DNA from: Phymorhynchus buccinoides | Lineage: Eukaryota > Mollusca > Gastropoda > Neogastropoda > Raphitomidae | Length of the DNA: 64,000 nucleotides | Assembly (NCBI GenBank): GCA_017654935.2 | Contig: CM065682.1 | Location: forward strand, 81,304,410-81,368,409 | Direction: 5' to 3' | Shown here: piece after piece, positions 43,828 to 56,113 of the stretch | Layout: every line of letters starts with the position of its first letter | How positions within the stretch are numbered: position 1 is the first letter of the stretch | The notes under the pieces: model-generated | Database searches by the model: none | What the model saw: only the letters and a program-made list of their open reading frames with translations | Told to the model about the DNA's origin: nothing | Made by a program: the position numbers and the translations under genes

Positions 43828-44403
43828 ACGATTGTGAATCCACGCTTGTTTCCATCTACACCCCATCCCGTCAACTTCGTTCTTCTGCTGACACTCGTCT
43901 CTTCCGAGTTCCTTCTGTCAGAACAAAGTCCTTCGGTCAACGTTCTTTCTCCTTTCAGGGACCAACTGTCTGGAATACACTTCCCATCAATATCAGACAC
44001 TTACCTTCAACTTCTTCCTTCAAGTCTGCTGTGAAGACGCACTTTTTTCAACGATCATAATTCTTCCCCCACCAATCCGCTCCTCTCCACCCCCTTGTAC
44101 TCAGTTTCCATGAAATGATAAAGTGGCTGTCACATGGCGTGCTCGCGTGTGTGTGTGTGTGCGTGCGCGCGCGCGCGCGCGCGTGCGTGCGTGTGTTTCT
44201 GTAAGTTGTGTACCTTTTTTTGTTCATTTGTATATATGTACTTTTCTATATTCTACTCATGTAAAATTTATGTATGTTCGTCATGTTCTGATTGTATAAG
44301 ATAATTATATTCTATGTTGTATTTGTATTAAATATGTAAAGCGCTTAGAGCCCTAAATCAGAGAATAGGCGCTATATAAATAATCATTATTATTATTATT
44401 ATG
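43828..44403 (+). pseudogene. L2-like LINE 3' end (right arm)
   Basis: Mirror of 10976-11545, with RT C-terminus (to 44060), (GT/GC)n, AAGCGCTTAGAGCCC and the (ATT)n tail. Confidence 0.85.
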
Positions 44404-45004
44404 ATGTTTTGTGGATGTATGTTTTGTTTTATTTGCTCGTTCTTTGAATTGGGGATGCACTGTGTGTCTGCCAGTAAGCCGTTCACACTCCTCTGCTCTG
44501 TAGTTAATAGCATACACAAGAAATTCAGTTGATCAAAGATCAACAGGAGGCTAAACAGTGTTGTATTGCACTTCAAAAGTGTAAAATAATAATGAACATG
44601 TCTTTTCAAAATATCTTCAACGTGATGTAGTTGGTTACCTTAGGAAAGAAGAAGAGAAAAAGTGACATAACATATGAACGTGTCATAAAAGACGTTTGTC
44701 ATCGATCGCTCAGACAGGAACAAAAAGAAGTTCAACGCAATAAAGCGAGATCATATTATATTGCTGAAAATGTAGGTTTAGTTCTATAAGCAGATGAGAT
44801 TCATCTTCCAAAGTATTTGTGATCCTAAGTTGTTTAAAAAATATACTTATGGAGAGTTCACGTTTCCAAGATTTTGTTTCACAATGTCAGAAAAGGCTTT
44901 TAAATAACAAAATGCTGTTTTCGTTAACACATAATGAGAGTGACATGAAAAATAAGAAGCACCAATTGAAACAAATGTACACTTTACACATTTTCATGAA
45001 ACCA
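44404..45004. other. AT-rich stretch (right arm)
   Basis: Mirror of 10376-10975; nothing recognised. Confidence 0.5.
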
Positions 45005-48000
45005 GACAAAGATGATAGGGTTAGGATCAGCCTAGAGTTGTTGTCATGAAACTGAAAGAAACCAGACTTTGAGATCAAGAGTCATAAACATGAAGAGAAT
45101 AGGATTAGAATCAGCCTAGGGTTGTTGTGAGTAAACTGAAAACAAACCCCAGACTTTTAGATCGAGACTCATCAACACGAAAAGGATAGGGCTAGGATCA
45201 GCTTAGGGTTGTTGTCATGAAACAGAAAGAAACCAGACTTTGAGATCGAGAGTTGTAAACACGAAGAGCATAGGGTTAGGATCAGGCCAAGATTGTTGTC
45301 ATGAAACTGATGAAAACCAGACTTTGAGATTGACAATCATAAACACGAAGAGAATAGGGTTAGGATCAGCCTAGGAGTGTTGTCATAAAACTAAAATAAA
45401 CCAGACTTTGTAATTGAGAGTCGTAAACGCAAAGAATATAGGGTTAAGATGAGCCTAGGGTTGTCAGTAAACTGAAAAGAAGCAGACTTTGAGATCGAGA
45501 ATCATAAACATGAAGAAGATCAGGTTAGGATCAGTCTAGGGTTGTGGTCATTAAACTGACAAAAAGCAGACTTTGAGATAGAGAATCATAAACACAAAGA
45601 GGAGAGGGGTAGGATCAGCCTAGCGTTGTCATGAAACTGAAAGAAACCAGACTCTGAGATTGAGAGTCATAAACATGAACAGAAAAGGGTTAGGATCAGC
45701 CTAGGTTTGTTGTCATGAAACTGAAAAGAACCAGACTTTTTAAAATGTTATTGCTGTCCCATATGCTGGGTCGTACAGTGGCGTTGCTCCTACGCTGCTC
45801 ATTCTGAATCCCAAAGCGCAGCTACACCCTGGCTTGTTCAAATCGCAGAACCCGAGACCAGCCATCCAAGGGGAGCGAATCTTTGTAAGCCGTCAGAAAG
45901 CAAACAACCGAGGAAGAACTAGACTTTGAGATCGAGTCAAAATACAAAGACGATAGAGCTAGGATCAGCCTAGGGTTATTGTCATGAAACTGAAAGAAAC
46001 CAGACTTTGAAATCGAGAGTAATAAACATGAAGACAACTTTTATAGCGCCTAATCTTTAAGCTCTAAGCGCTTTACAGAAATCACTAAAATGAATAGTAA
46101 ACACAATGAACAAAAAGTATACATCAAACATTGACCAACACCCCCCTTCCCTGATCCCTCAGTCAATTTCTCAATCACGCCCAAATAATGAATGACATAA
46201 TCTACAGTACACTTTCGCAACCAACTTGAAACACTCACACTGATGGACACTTAAAGACGCCCAGGCCGCACTATTAACAAATCACACCCACACCCACACT
46301 TATAACGATAGAGAGAGAAAGAGAACAAGAGAGAGAAAGAGACAAACATACAGACAGAGAAAGACAGAGATGGAGACACAGAGAGTCAGACAGAGGGACA
46401 GACAGAGAAAGAGAGAAGAGAGAGACACACAAACAGAGACAGAGATATATAGGACTGAAATACAGTTGCATGCATCATAAAATAACAACTTACTATCATT
46501 TGTACATACAATAGTCACAAAAAAGGCACATTATATTCAATATTAATAAACATCCCCCCCCCCCCCCCCCCCCACACGACACACACCGACACACACACAC
46601 ACGCACGCACACACACGCATACACACAAACACACACAGACACACACGATTAGTGGAAAAACATTAAATGAATGACACTCACACACATACTAATAAAATAG
46701 CATTTTAAAACACTTATAACGTAAAATCATTTTAAAACAGTGAGACAAAATGGATAAAGAAATAAAAATACACAAGTACATAAAATGTACTCCTGTAATG
46801 TAAACACGAAAATAATAGAGGATAGGGTTAGGATCAGCTTAGGGTTATTGACATGACACTGAAAATAACCAGACTTTGAGATCGAGAGCCATACAAATTA
46901 ATAGAGTAGGGCTAGGATCAGCCTAGAGTTATTGTCATAAAACTGAAAGAAACCAGACTTTGACTTTTGAGACAGTCATAAACACGACGAGAGTAGGGTT
47001 AGGGTTAGCCTAGGGTTATTGTCATCAAACTGAAATAAACCAAACTTTGACATCAAGAGTCGTAAACATGAAAAGAATAGAGGGGTTAGGATCAACTTGG
47101 GTTGTTGTGAAACTGAAAAGAACCAGACTTTGAGATCGAGTGCGATAAAAAATGAATCTGATACGGTAAGGCTCATCCTATAGTCATTGTCAAGAAATTG
47201 AAATAAATCAGATTTTGAGATTGAGAATCATAAACACTTAAAGTTTAGGGTTAGGATCAGCCTAGAGTTGTTGTCATAAAACTGAACAGAACCAGACTTT
47301 GAGATTGAGTAGTAAACACAAAGAGAGTAGGGTTAGGATCAGCCTAGGGTTATTGTCATAAAACTGAGAGAAACCAGACTTTGAGATCAAGAGTAGTAAA
47401 CATGAAGAAAATAAGGCTAGGATCAGCCTAGGGATGTCATGAAAATGAAAGAAACCATACTTTGAGATCAAGTCATAAACATGAAGAGGATAGGGTTAGG
47501 ATCAGCCTAGGGTTTGTTGTCATAAAACTGAAAAGAATCAGACTTTGAGATCGAGAGTCGTAAACATGACAAGGTTAGGATCAGCCAAGGGTTGTCATGA
47601 AATTGAAAGAAAGCAGACTTTGAGATCGAGGGTCATAAACATGAAGAAGATAGGGTTAAGATCAGCCTAGGGTTGTTGTGAAACTGAAAGAACCAGACTT
47701 TGAGAGATCGAGAGCCATAAAATTGAATAGGATAGGGCTAAGGTCAGCCTAGGGTTATTGTCGTGAAACTAAAAAGAACCAGACTTTGAGATCGAGAGTC
47801 GTAAACACGTAGATGATATGGTTAGGATCAGCTTAGGTTTGTTGTCATGAAACTGAAAAGAAAGAGACTTTGAGATCGAGAGTCTTAAACATGAAGAGGA
47901 TAAGGTTAGGATCAGCCTAAGGATGTTGTAATGAAACTGAAAAGAACCAGACTTTGAGATCGAGAATCATAAACATGAAGAGGATAGGGTTAGGATCAGC

Positions 48001-48990
48001 CTAGGTTTATTGTCATGAAGCTGAAAGAAGCCAGACTTTGAGATTGATGGTCATAAACATGAAGAGAATAAGGGTAGTATCAGCCTTAAGTTGTTGACAG
48101 GGAGGGTTGTTGTAACGAAACTGAAAAGAACCAGACTTTGAGATCAAGTCATAAACACAAAGAAGATTGGGTTAGGATCAGCCTAGGGTTATTGCCATGA
48201 AACTAAAAGAAACCAGACTTTGACATCGAGAACCGAAACACGAAGAGGATAGGGTTAGGATCAGCCTAGGGTTGTTGTCATTAAACTGAAAAGAACCAGA
48301 CTTTGAGTTTAAGAATCATAAACAATGTAGGGGATAGGGCTAGGATCAGCTTAGAGTTGTCATGAAACTAAAAAGAACCAGACTTTGAGATCGAGAGTCG
48401 CAATCATGAATATGATACGGTTAGGATCAGCCTATACATGTTGTCATGAAACTGAAATAAACCAGATTTTGAGATCGAGTCATAAACATGAAGAGGATAT
48501 GGTTACGATCAGCCTAGGGTAGTTGTGAAACTGTAAAGAACCAGACTTTGATACTGAGAGCCATACAAATGAATAGGATAGGGCCAGGATCAGCCTAGGG
48601 TTATTGTCATAAAACTGGGAAAAAAACATACTTCGAGATCGAGAGTCGTACGAAGAGGATAGGGTTAGGATCAGCCTACGGTTGTTGTCATTAAACTGAA
48701 AAGAACCAGACTTTGAGATCGAGAATCATAAACATGATGAGGATAGGGTTAGGATCAGCCTTGGGTTGTCATGAACCTGAAAAGAATCAGACTTTGAGAT
48801 CGAGAGTCTGAAGAGAACAGGGCTAGGATCAGCCTAGGGTTGTTGTCATGAAACTGAGAGAAACCAGACTTTGACTTTTGAGATAGAGTCATAAACACAA
48901 CGAGAGTATGGTTAGGCTCAGCCTACGGTTGTGTGAATGAAACTGAAAAGAACCAAACTTGGCTCATGTTCATCTTTGACTGTCAAATGA
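45005..48990 (-). repeat. About 80-bp satellite (right arm)
   Basis: Mirror of 6420-10375. On this strand units read GGTTAGGATCAGCCTAGGGT, TGTCATGAAACTGAAA and CCAGACTTTGAGATCGAGAG. The LINE tail (46030-46812) and the short insertion (45745-45920) sit at the same places. Confidence 0.93.
46030..46812 (-). mobile_element. LINE or SINE 3' end in the satellite (right arm)
   Basis: Mirror of 8594-9352; poly-C near 46554-46573 replaces the poly-G tract, with different length. Confidence 0.6.
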
Positions 48991-49314
48991 TTGTGTCCGT
49001 CTGCTAACCTTTGTACTAGGCCTATAGAGACTTACCCTGCTTCCATAGCTTTTGGTCAGATTGCTAGGCTAAAGCATATTCATGAGTCTCTCAACGGTCG
49101 TGTGATGCACACGGATGAAGAAGAAAGGGGGCGGGGTCAAGGAATAGTCAACTGATAAATGAACGTGAGGATAGAAGAATGTAAAGTCCATCCGTAAGTA
49201 TTTCTTCAAAAGAAAGGGTTTGATGAATTTACAATGCCAAGCAATACAGAAAGAAAAAATGTTGTTTCTAATATCCGAGTAATAGCAAAACGAACAGCTT
49301 TGCTTCACAGTATA

Positions 49315-49345
<31 letters not shown>

Positions 49346-51190
49346 GAGAATATCGTCTGCTAAATGAAATCCATTTGACATGATACATTTCGCTTTGTTT
49401 TGAGGCCCTGTAAAGGTTTTTCCTGCCAAAAAGGCGAAACATAAAAATGTTAAGTGTGCAGTCATTTTACTTTTGTTTTTGTTATTATCATGATGAATGC
49501 ATTTTTTAATTTATCTTTTTTTGACAATGCACTTGCTGTGATTTAGCAAGTTTGGCAAGGCACTTCTGTGATTTTGCAAAGGCTTAAGCAGACGACAGTG
49601 AAGGGGTGGGGTGGAGCGTGGCCGACAGTAGCTTAGTATAGTTAGCGATTGACAACCGGGGGGGGGGGGGGGGGGGGGTAGCAAGAATGTTTAAAGGTGG
49701 ACCCTGACGGATGAGTTTTTGCAAGAAACATGTCGAGATCACCAGAAAGACAGCCTTTTCAAGGATCAGAAAAGTCACTTTGCTCTGGTTTCCTAGAAAT
49801 TAAACTGTAAAAACAGCGTGATTCCTCTTTGGCAGAGATACTGGAGAAAAGCCATTTTGGATGGGGTGGGTGAAGTTCACTTATTGTGGTTGAAGCGTTT
49901 TCTTTTTTTGTAGTGCAGTAACAAACAAAATGGATCTGGTTCTTTTGTTGTGAGTAAAACTCCTTTAGATAAACGGGTAAAGGTAAAGATGTGCCCCCCC
50001 CCCCTGCATTTCTCGGTTAATTTGCAATTTTCCGTTTTTGCCTTTCTTACCAAACATAAAGCTGTATTTTATGAACCTTTTTAGCTAATAACCTTTTTGG
50101 AATACTAACCCTAGCCCTAAGCTTAACCTTGCCACCCACCCAACCCTACAAAACGGAAAAACGCAATCAACCACGACTGTGACAAATGACGCCGTACACT
50201 GCAGTACATGGGGGGGGGGGGGGGGGTCCTATTAGATAATGGCCTAGGGTTAGGGATAGGGTTAGTATTCCAAAAAGGTTATTAGCTAAAAAAAAAGGTT
50301 AATGAAATACAGCTTTATGCTTAGTAAGAACGGCAAAATGGAATTAACCGAGAAATGCAGGGGGGTGGCACATCTTGACCTTAATTTTTTTTTTTTAATG
50401 CTTGTATTGCAAAACTTTCGTGCAAACGATTTAGCAGCCATCAGAAAAGAGACAGCGCTCGCCTTCTCTTTGAGTGAAAGCATTTGACTTCCTGCTCCTC
50501 CGCCAAAGAGGAATCGCCGATTTGACTTATAGGAAACCAGAGCAAAGTAAGTGTTGCAATCTCTGTAAAGGGTGTTTTCCTGGTGATCTCGGCGTGTTTC
50601 TTACAAAAACTCATAAGTCAGAGTGCCCCTTTAACGGTGTGCCATTTGAGGCCCTGAAAAGGTTTTTCCCGCCTAAAAGGCGAGGAGTAAAAATGTTGTG
50701 TGCAGTCCTTTTATTATTTTTGTTGTCATTTTTATGATGAATGCAGCTTTTATTTATTTTTAACAATGCACTTGCTGTGATTTTGCAAAAGTTTAGCAAT
50801 GCACTTCTGTGATTTTGCAAAGGTTTAGTAATGGTGGTTGTACACTTTTAAAAAAATGCCAAAATGAGGATGGGCCCTGTCAAGGGTATTATCATCATAC
50901 AATTCACGCCTCGTTCTTACAACACAAAATTTGTTTTCTTCATAATTCTCTTTGCAGAAGCGTAATAATACACAACTTTAATGTAAAATCGTTTGGCTTT
51001 CAAAATTCTGCAATTTTTTTGCATAATAAAAACCTTGTTTTTGCATGCTATTCGTATGCTATGCATAATATTTTTTGGGACATGCAAGTTTAAGCAGACG
51101 ACACAAACTCCAGTGAAAGCAAGACTGCTTACGCACAGAGAGAGAGAGAGAGAGAGAATAATGAGGTTTAGCAGACGACAGCAACTCCAG
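48991..51190. repeat. Modular composite of repeat pieces (right arm)
   Basis: Mirror of about 4200-6350. Poly-C/G tracts near 49316-49343, 49660-49678 and 50211-50226 differ in length from the left arm, and about 27 extra bases (around TAAAAACCTTGTTTTTGCAT) occur near 51025. Confidence 0.65.
49985..50395. mobile_element. MITE-like element with long inverted ends (right arm)
   Basis: Mirror of 4985-5400, with arms of about 150 bp facing a poly-G loop. The telomere-like GGGTTAGGGATAGGGTTAG is at about 50247-50265. Confidence 0.75.
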
Positions 51191-51539
51191 TGAAGAAAGT
51201 GTGGTGGAAGCACGCACGCACTAGGCCCTACTAGCCTAGCCTAGTTAAGAGAGAGAGAGAGAGAGAATTGAATTGAATGAATTTTATTTATAGAGGGTAA
51301 TAGAGTAAGCAATAACATGCTTTTGTTTTGCTTTGTGTGTGTGTGAGTGAGAGAGAGAGAGAGAGAATCAGACAGACAGAGACAGGCAGACAGACAGACA
51401 GAGACGGAGAGCAGGGAGAGAGGCAGGAAAAGGCAGAGACAAAAAGAGATAGTATGTGGAAACAAAATTGGAAGCCGTGCAAGGCAGAGAAAAAGAAACG
51501 GAGAGAGAGATTGATGCAGTCACAGCCTAACTCTGTCGG

Positions 51540-51900
51540 TTAACATGTTCTGGTCACCAGTCTGTTACTGTTAGGCTGATGCATATTCATGAGGTTCTCA
51601 ATGATCCACCAGCGCGTCGCACCCACGGACCTACATTACATGTAGAGTCGCACGCTCAATTAAAAAGGGCAGACAACTTCAATGACAAAGGGAAGACAAC
51701 TCTGATGCGCCCAGCAGGTCACGTGCTCATCCATGGAACTGGACCCAAATCACGTGATCTTCACAGGCAAAAGTCACGTGATCCCCTTTCCAAAATTAAT
51801 CTTGGCAGCCTCCAACAAGGGTGCGTGTCTCCTGTTTCACCCCCCCCCCCCCCCCCCCCCCCCCTGGTCACCTTCCCATCTCTCCAGTCCAGTCTCTAAG
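51540..51900. promoter_or_regulatory. Three-E-box patch (right arm)
   Basis: Mirror of 3471-3850. CACGTG at about 51720, 51752 and 51776, next to a long poly-C tract (51840-51864). Confidence 0.3.
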
Positions 51901-51919
51901 ATCAGTCTCTAAAACCCAC

Positions 51920-52450
51920 CAAGTCCTTTGACACAAAGAAGCAAGTGGACGTTGCCGTCCTTGACCTCAGTAAGGCCTGTGACCTCACCGCAAACTCCTT
52001 GAGAAGCTGGACTACTATGGTGTTCGAGGGCCTATTCACTCCTGGCTGACTCATTTCCTGACAAAGAGGACGATGAAGGTGGTACTTGAAGTTGAACTAC
52101 TAGTTGAAGGCGAGGCATCAGATGAGGTGGCAGTGGAATCGGGCACAGTCCTTGGCCCCTTGCTGTTCTTGTGCCATCTAAATGATCTGCCGGACTCTGT
52201 GAAATCGACAGTGAGGCTGTTCGCGGATGACTGTCTTCTGTACAGAGAAATCAACAGCTTCCAAGACCATCTCATGCTCCAAGACGACCTACACCAAACT
52301 TGAGGTCTGGGCTGAACAGTGGGGCATGCGCTTTAACACATCCAAATGCACCATCCTTCCCATCAGACAAAAATCCCAGTTCCTGTACAAACTGAACGGG
52401 ACTCCACTTCAACAAGTCCAGCAATGCCTTGGTGTGCACCTGTCATCAGA
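51920..52450 (+). pseudogene. LINE RT fragment (right arm)
   Basis: Mirror of 2948-3470. Contains VAVLDLSKACD, SGTVLGPLLFL and LFADDCLLYREI, with the same frameshift after LQDDL. Confidence 0.85.
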
Positions 52451-52454
52451 CCTG

Positions 52455-53780
52455 CATGCTCCTTGCAGACCACACATTTTTTAGAGCATTTCGAAAACCC
52501 AGGGGCAGAGTTGGGGATGTGTCTGGGTAAGGCCGATGGCATGAGGATGTTTTTGAGGGAGCGACTGTTTCTTAGTCCCAAAATGGGTGGCTGGGGAATT
52601 GCTCCTTTAAGCCTAGTGTTATTGAGGAGAACGTTCTGGTGGAGCTCATGAAGCCATAGGCGGAGTGGGGGGTTACCGGGATTGTACGTCACAATGACGG
52701 GTGTTCTAGGGTTGGTTGCCTTAGGCTTGTAGGAGAGAGTGTCTGAGCGTGGGACGTTTCTGACTTTGTCCAGAGCATTCTGGAGAACCTTGGGTTTGTA
52801 TCCCCTGAGCAACAGATATTGGTACATTTGCTCTGAGCGGACCTCAAAATCTTGGGGTTTGGAGCAGATGCGTTTGGTCCTTAAGAGCTGACTGTATGGG
52901 AGATTAATTGTACAGTGAGAAGGGTGACGTGAACTGTAGTGTAGGTAGGCGTGTGAGTCTGTGGGTTTGGTGTGGAGGTCAGTCTCAATGAAACTATTGT
53001 CCAGTGAGACTTGGGACGTCCAGAAATGGTAGTTGGTAAGTGGAAGAAGAGTATGTGAATTTGATGGTGGGATGAACACTGTTGATATAGGACAGGAAGG
53101 TTTCGAGTTCAGATTGTGATTTGGTCCAGAGAAGGAAAATGTAATCTATGAAGCGTTTCCAGAAATCAGAAGGCACAGAGACAGGACTGTTGGAAAGTAG
53201 ATTGGTTTCTAACCACCCCATGAAGAGGTTTGCCACTGCTGGGGCCATGGGCGTACCCATAGCAGTTCCTGATATTTGGTGGTAGACTATTCCCTCGAAA
53301 GTAAAGTAATTGTTTAAGAGCACGTGGTTGACTATTTCAAGAACTGTCTTTGAAGGGGGAACGTTGGAATCGTCAGTCTGTTGGAGATAGTGTTTAGCAG
53401 CGTCATTAAGGTCTTTGTGGGGTATATTTGAGTAGAGTCCAACGACGTCAATTGTCACTAGTGTAACGTCAGAGAAGGGGCCGTGTTTGAGGTTCCAGTC
53501 CTGGATGATTTTCAAGAAATGGGTAGTGTCTTGAATGAAACTGGGGAGGGAAGAGACTGTGTCCCGTAGCCAATGGTCTACGAGGGCAGAAAGTTTTTCC
53601 GTTGGCCCACCCAGCCCTGACACTATAGGTCTCCCAGGAGGTTTTTGTAGGGACTTGTGAATGTTTGGGAGGTGATAAAACAAGGGTGTCTTAGCATCTC
53701 GTATGTCCGTGACAGCCCACCTATGGGTAGTAGCATCTATAATACCTTTGGCTAGGAGATCATCGGTGAGATAATTGCTG
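52455..53780 (-). pseudogene. Penelope-like RT (right arm)
   Basis: Mirror of 1617-2945, with the same FIDY box and the same frameshift near 53015. Both defects therefore predate the arms' divergence. Confidence 0.9.
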
Positions 53781-54622
53781 AGCACTGCTGTTCATGGTGG
53801 TCGGAGCACTGCTGTTCATGGTCGGAGCACTGCTGTTCATGGTGGTCGGAGCACTGCTGATCATGGTGGTCGGAGCACTGCTGTTCATGGTGGTCGGAGC
53901 ACTGCTAGCTGTTCATGGTGGTCGGAGCACTGTTGTTCATGGTGGTCGGAGCACTGCTGTTCATGGTGGTCGGAGCACTGCTGATCATGGTGGTCGGAGC
54001 ACTGCTGATCATGGTGGTCGGAGCACTGCTGTTTATGGTGGTCGGAGCACTGCTGTTCATGGTGGTCGGAGCACTGCTGTTCATGGTGGTCGGAGCACTG
54101 CTGTTCATGGTGGTCGGAGCACTGCTGTTCATGGTCGGAGCACTGCTGTTCATGGTGGTCGGAGCACTGCTGTTCATGGTGGTCGGAGCACTGCTGTTCA
54201 TGGTCGGAGCACTGCTGTTCATGGTGGTCGGAGCACTGCTGTTCATGGTGGTCGGAGCACTGCTGTTCATGGTGGTCGGAGCACTGCTGTTCATGGTCGG
54301 AGCACTGCTGTTCATGGTGGTCGGAGCACTGCTGATCATGGTGGTCGGAGCACTGCTGTTCATGGTCGGAGCACTGCTGTTCATGGTCGGAGCACTGCTG
54401 TTCATGGTGGTCGGAGCACTGCTGATCATGGTGGTCGGAGCACTGCTGTTCATGGTCGGAGCACTGCTGTTCATGGTCGGAGCACTGCTGTTCATGGTGG
54501 TCGGAGCACTGCTGTTCATGGTGGTCGGAGCACTGCTGTTCATGGTGGTCGGAGCACTGCTGTTCATGGTGGTCGGAGCACTGCTGTTCATGGTGGTCGG
54601 AGCACTGCTGTTCATGGTCGGA
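53781..54622 (-). repeat. 21/24-bp minisatellite (right arm)
   Basis: Mirror of 782-1616 in position and total length, but the order of 21- and 24-bp units differs and the frame stays open for about 290 codons on the minus strand (NSSAPTTM repeats, 53905-54798). Confidence 0.95.
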
Positions 54623-54751
54623 ACAGTACTGAATCCATCTTCAAAACCTGTGTTTAACATAAAGTTTTGTTCATTAAAAAAATACAGCAAACAAACAACT
54701 ACACGACAAGTGCAAAGTGACGTTATTTTATTCACAAGAGACAAAACAAAA

Positions 54752-54790
54752 CTACTGGATATTTCGGCGAATGCGCCTTTATCAACACAG
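54752..54790 (-). ncRNA. Degenerate hammerhead-like motif (right arm)
   Basis: On the minus strand TTGATAAA, GGCG, CATT, CGCC, GAAATATCC. Stem II is a perfect 4-bp pair here, unlike the left arm. The core still departs from CUGAUGA at two positions. Confidence 0.4.
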
Positions 54791-54799
54791 ACAAACAAT

Positions 54800-55620
54800 T
54801 AAACAGCAAACAGCAAATATAGCAAAAGGAGCAAAAAGTAGGCAACAGAAGGAGCAAAAAACCATCAAGATCAAAATAAAAACAATACTTCCCCTCTACA
54901 GTCCAACGTGTAAATGATACAACAAAGTTGAAACCAAAGAGCAAGGCTGTGAACACAAATCGGGGGGGGGGGGGGGGGGGGGGGGGTGCATTGAAGTGAG
55001 AGACGTTGGGGACTGAGTACGCAATCACAGACGGTAGAAGTTGGAAACAAGGGTCAGTTGTGTTTAAGGGGTGGGGAGGGGGAGGTTTGGTGAAGAGAAC
55101 AAATCTCGTGCTAAAGTGAACACATGTAGCAAAAGCTGACATTACATTTTAATTGAAAAATGAAAAGGACAGAGAGAAGGGGGGGGGGGGGGGGGGGTAT
55201 GGACATAGAAATAGAGGGGGGGTTCGCCGCCTAGCGCATCAAACCCATGTCTGACCCCAAAGTGGGTTGCCCCACCCTGGCACCGAGGGGTGAGGGGGGA
55301 AAACGGAAGTTCTCCGAGAAAAAAACCCCTAGTCAGACGCACTTGTCTAAGACATGAAGGGGGAAAAAACTCTCTGGGAGAAACCCCCCCTGTGCAAGTG
55401 GTCAAAGACAAGTGCAACAAACCCTCTCACATGCACACACAAACACATACACACACTCTCTCTCTCTCTCACTCTCTCACACACAACCACACACTGGGAC
55501 TAGAGGAATGCAAAATAAGCAATGGTATACATTGGAGTGTTTGGAAGGGAGGGGTGGGGAGGAGGTTATGGGAAGGAGGGGGTGGGTGGGTATTGGGCGG
55601 TAGATATGGATAGGAATCAA
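54800..55620. other. Poly-C/G-rich and simple-sequence region
   Basis: G tracts at about 54962-54986 and 55180-55197, then CA/CT microsatellite at 55430-55490. No gene recognised. The inverted repeat is lost at about 55364 only because the window begins there on the other side. Confidence 0.6.
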
Positions 55621-55639
55621 ATTGATCATTAGTGATTAC

Positions 55640-55840
55640 AATCAAGTTTGTAAATTAATTGGGAATGCTGGGGTCCAAGTGTGGGGGGGGGGGGGGGGGG
55701 GGGGGGGGGGGTGGTGGCAAAAAGGAGGGGGCAAAAAGGGCTGGAGGGAGGGGAGGGGGGGGAGGGAGGGGGGGGGGGGGTGGAAGGAGGGGGGTAGATG
55801 GGTTCAAGGTTGGCAAAAGGAGGGGGAGGGCGTTCAGTCC
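55640..55840 (+). repeat. Poly-G/purine tract
   Basis: About 30 consecutive G at 55682-55711, then GGAGGG-type purine sequence to about 55830. Confidence 0.9.
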
Positions 55841-56010
55841 ATGAGCCCAGTTTGTTGATGAGGTGTGAATGTCCTTTCTGTTTTGTGAGTTTTTGTGAAC
55901 AGGAGCCACATCCCTTTGACGCGTATGTCTGATGTGGAGTGGTCAGGCTGGTTGAAGTGGTGGGCTATAGGTTTGTCTCTCTGGTGCACGATGTCAGCTC
56001 CATTACTTTC
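55785..56010 (-). pseudogene. Penelope-like GIY-YIG endonuclease C-terminal fragment
   Basis: On the minus strand: DKPIAHHFNQPDHSTSDIRV then KGMWLLF, followed in another frame by HLINKLGSWTERP. The (V/I)A-x-HFN-x-x-x-HS-x-x-D and W/L-I-x-K-L-G-T/S blocks are those of the C-terminal endonuclease of Penelope-like elements, which nicks the target. The N-terminal GIY and YIG residues are missing. It lies on the same strand as, and upstream of, the right-arm Penelope RT. Confidence 0.7.
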
Positions 56011-56082
56011 CGTCTTCCTTTCTCTCCCCTCCCCCTCTCTCTCTCCCTCTCTTGTTTCTCTCTTTCCATTCCTTTCCCAAAA

Positions 56083-56113
56083 AACTGTGTTTAACAAAGT
56101 TTTGTTCATTTGA
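56083..56113 (-). repeat. Copy of a Penelope terminal-region motif
   Basis: Minus strand AATGAACAAAACTTTGTTAA then ACACAG. The same words (with TTTATGTTAA) follow the hammerhead-like motif at 730-757 and its mirror 54645-54672. This suggests that the fragment at 55785-56010 is an internally deleted copy of the same family. Confidence 0.55.

Larger units (their letters stand above)
31526..55364. repeat. Right arm of the giant inverted repeat
   Basis: Reverse-complement partner of 1-23831. The first shared bases (ACATTGTAGAGGGCTGG at 31526) pair with the last bases before the gap at 23831. The last bases (GACATGAAGGGGGA ending at 55364) pair with position 1. It lies wholly inside the contig 24332-58500. 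It carries a segment of about 27 bp near 51020-51050 that is absent near 4325-4345, and a 2-base difference that keeps its LINE B frame open where the left arm is frameshifted. Confidence 0.97.
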
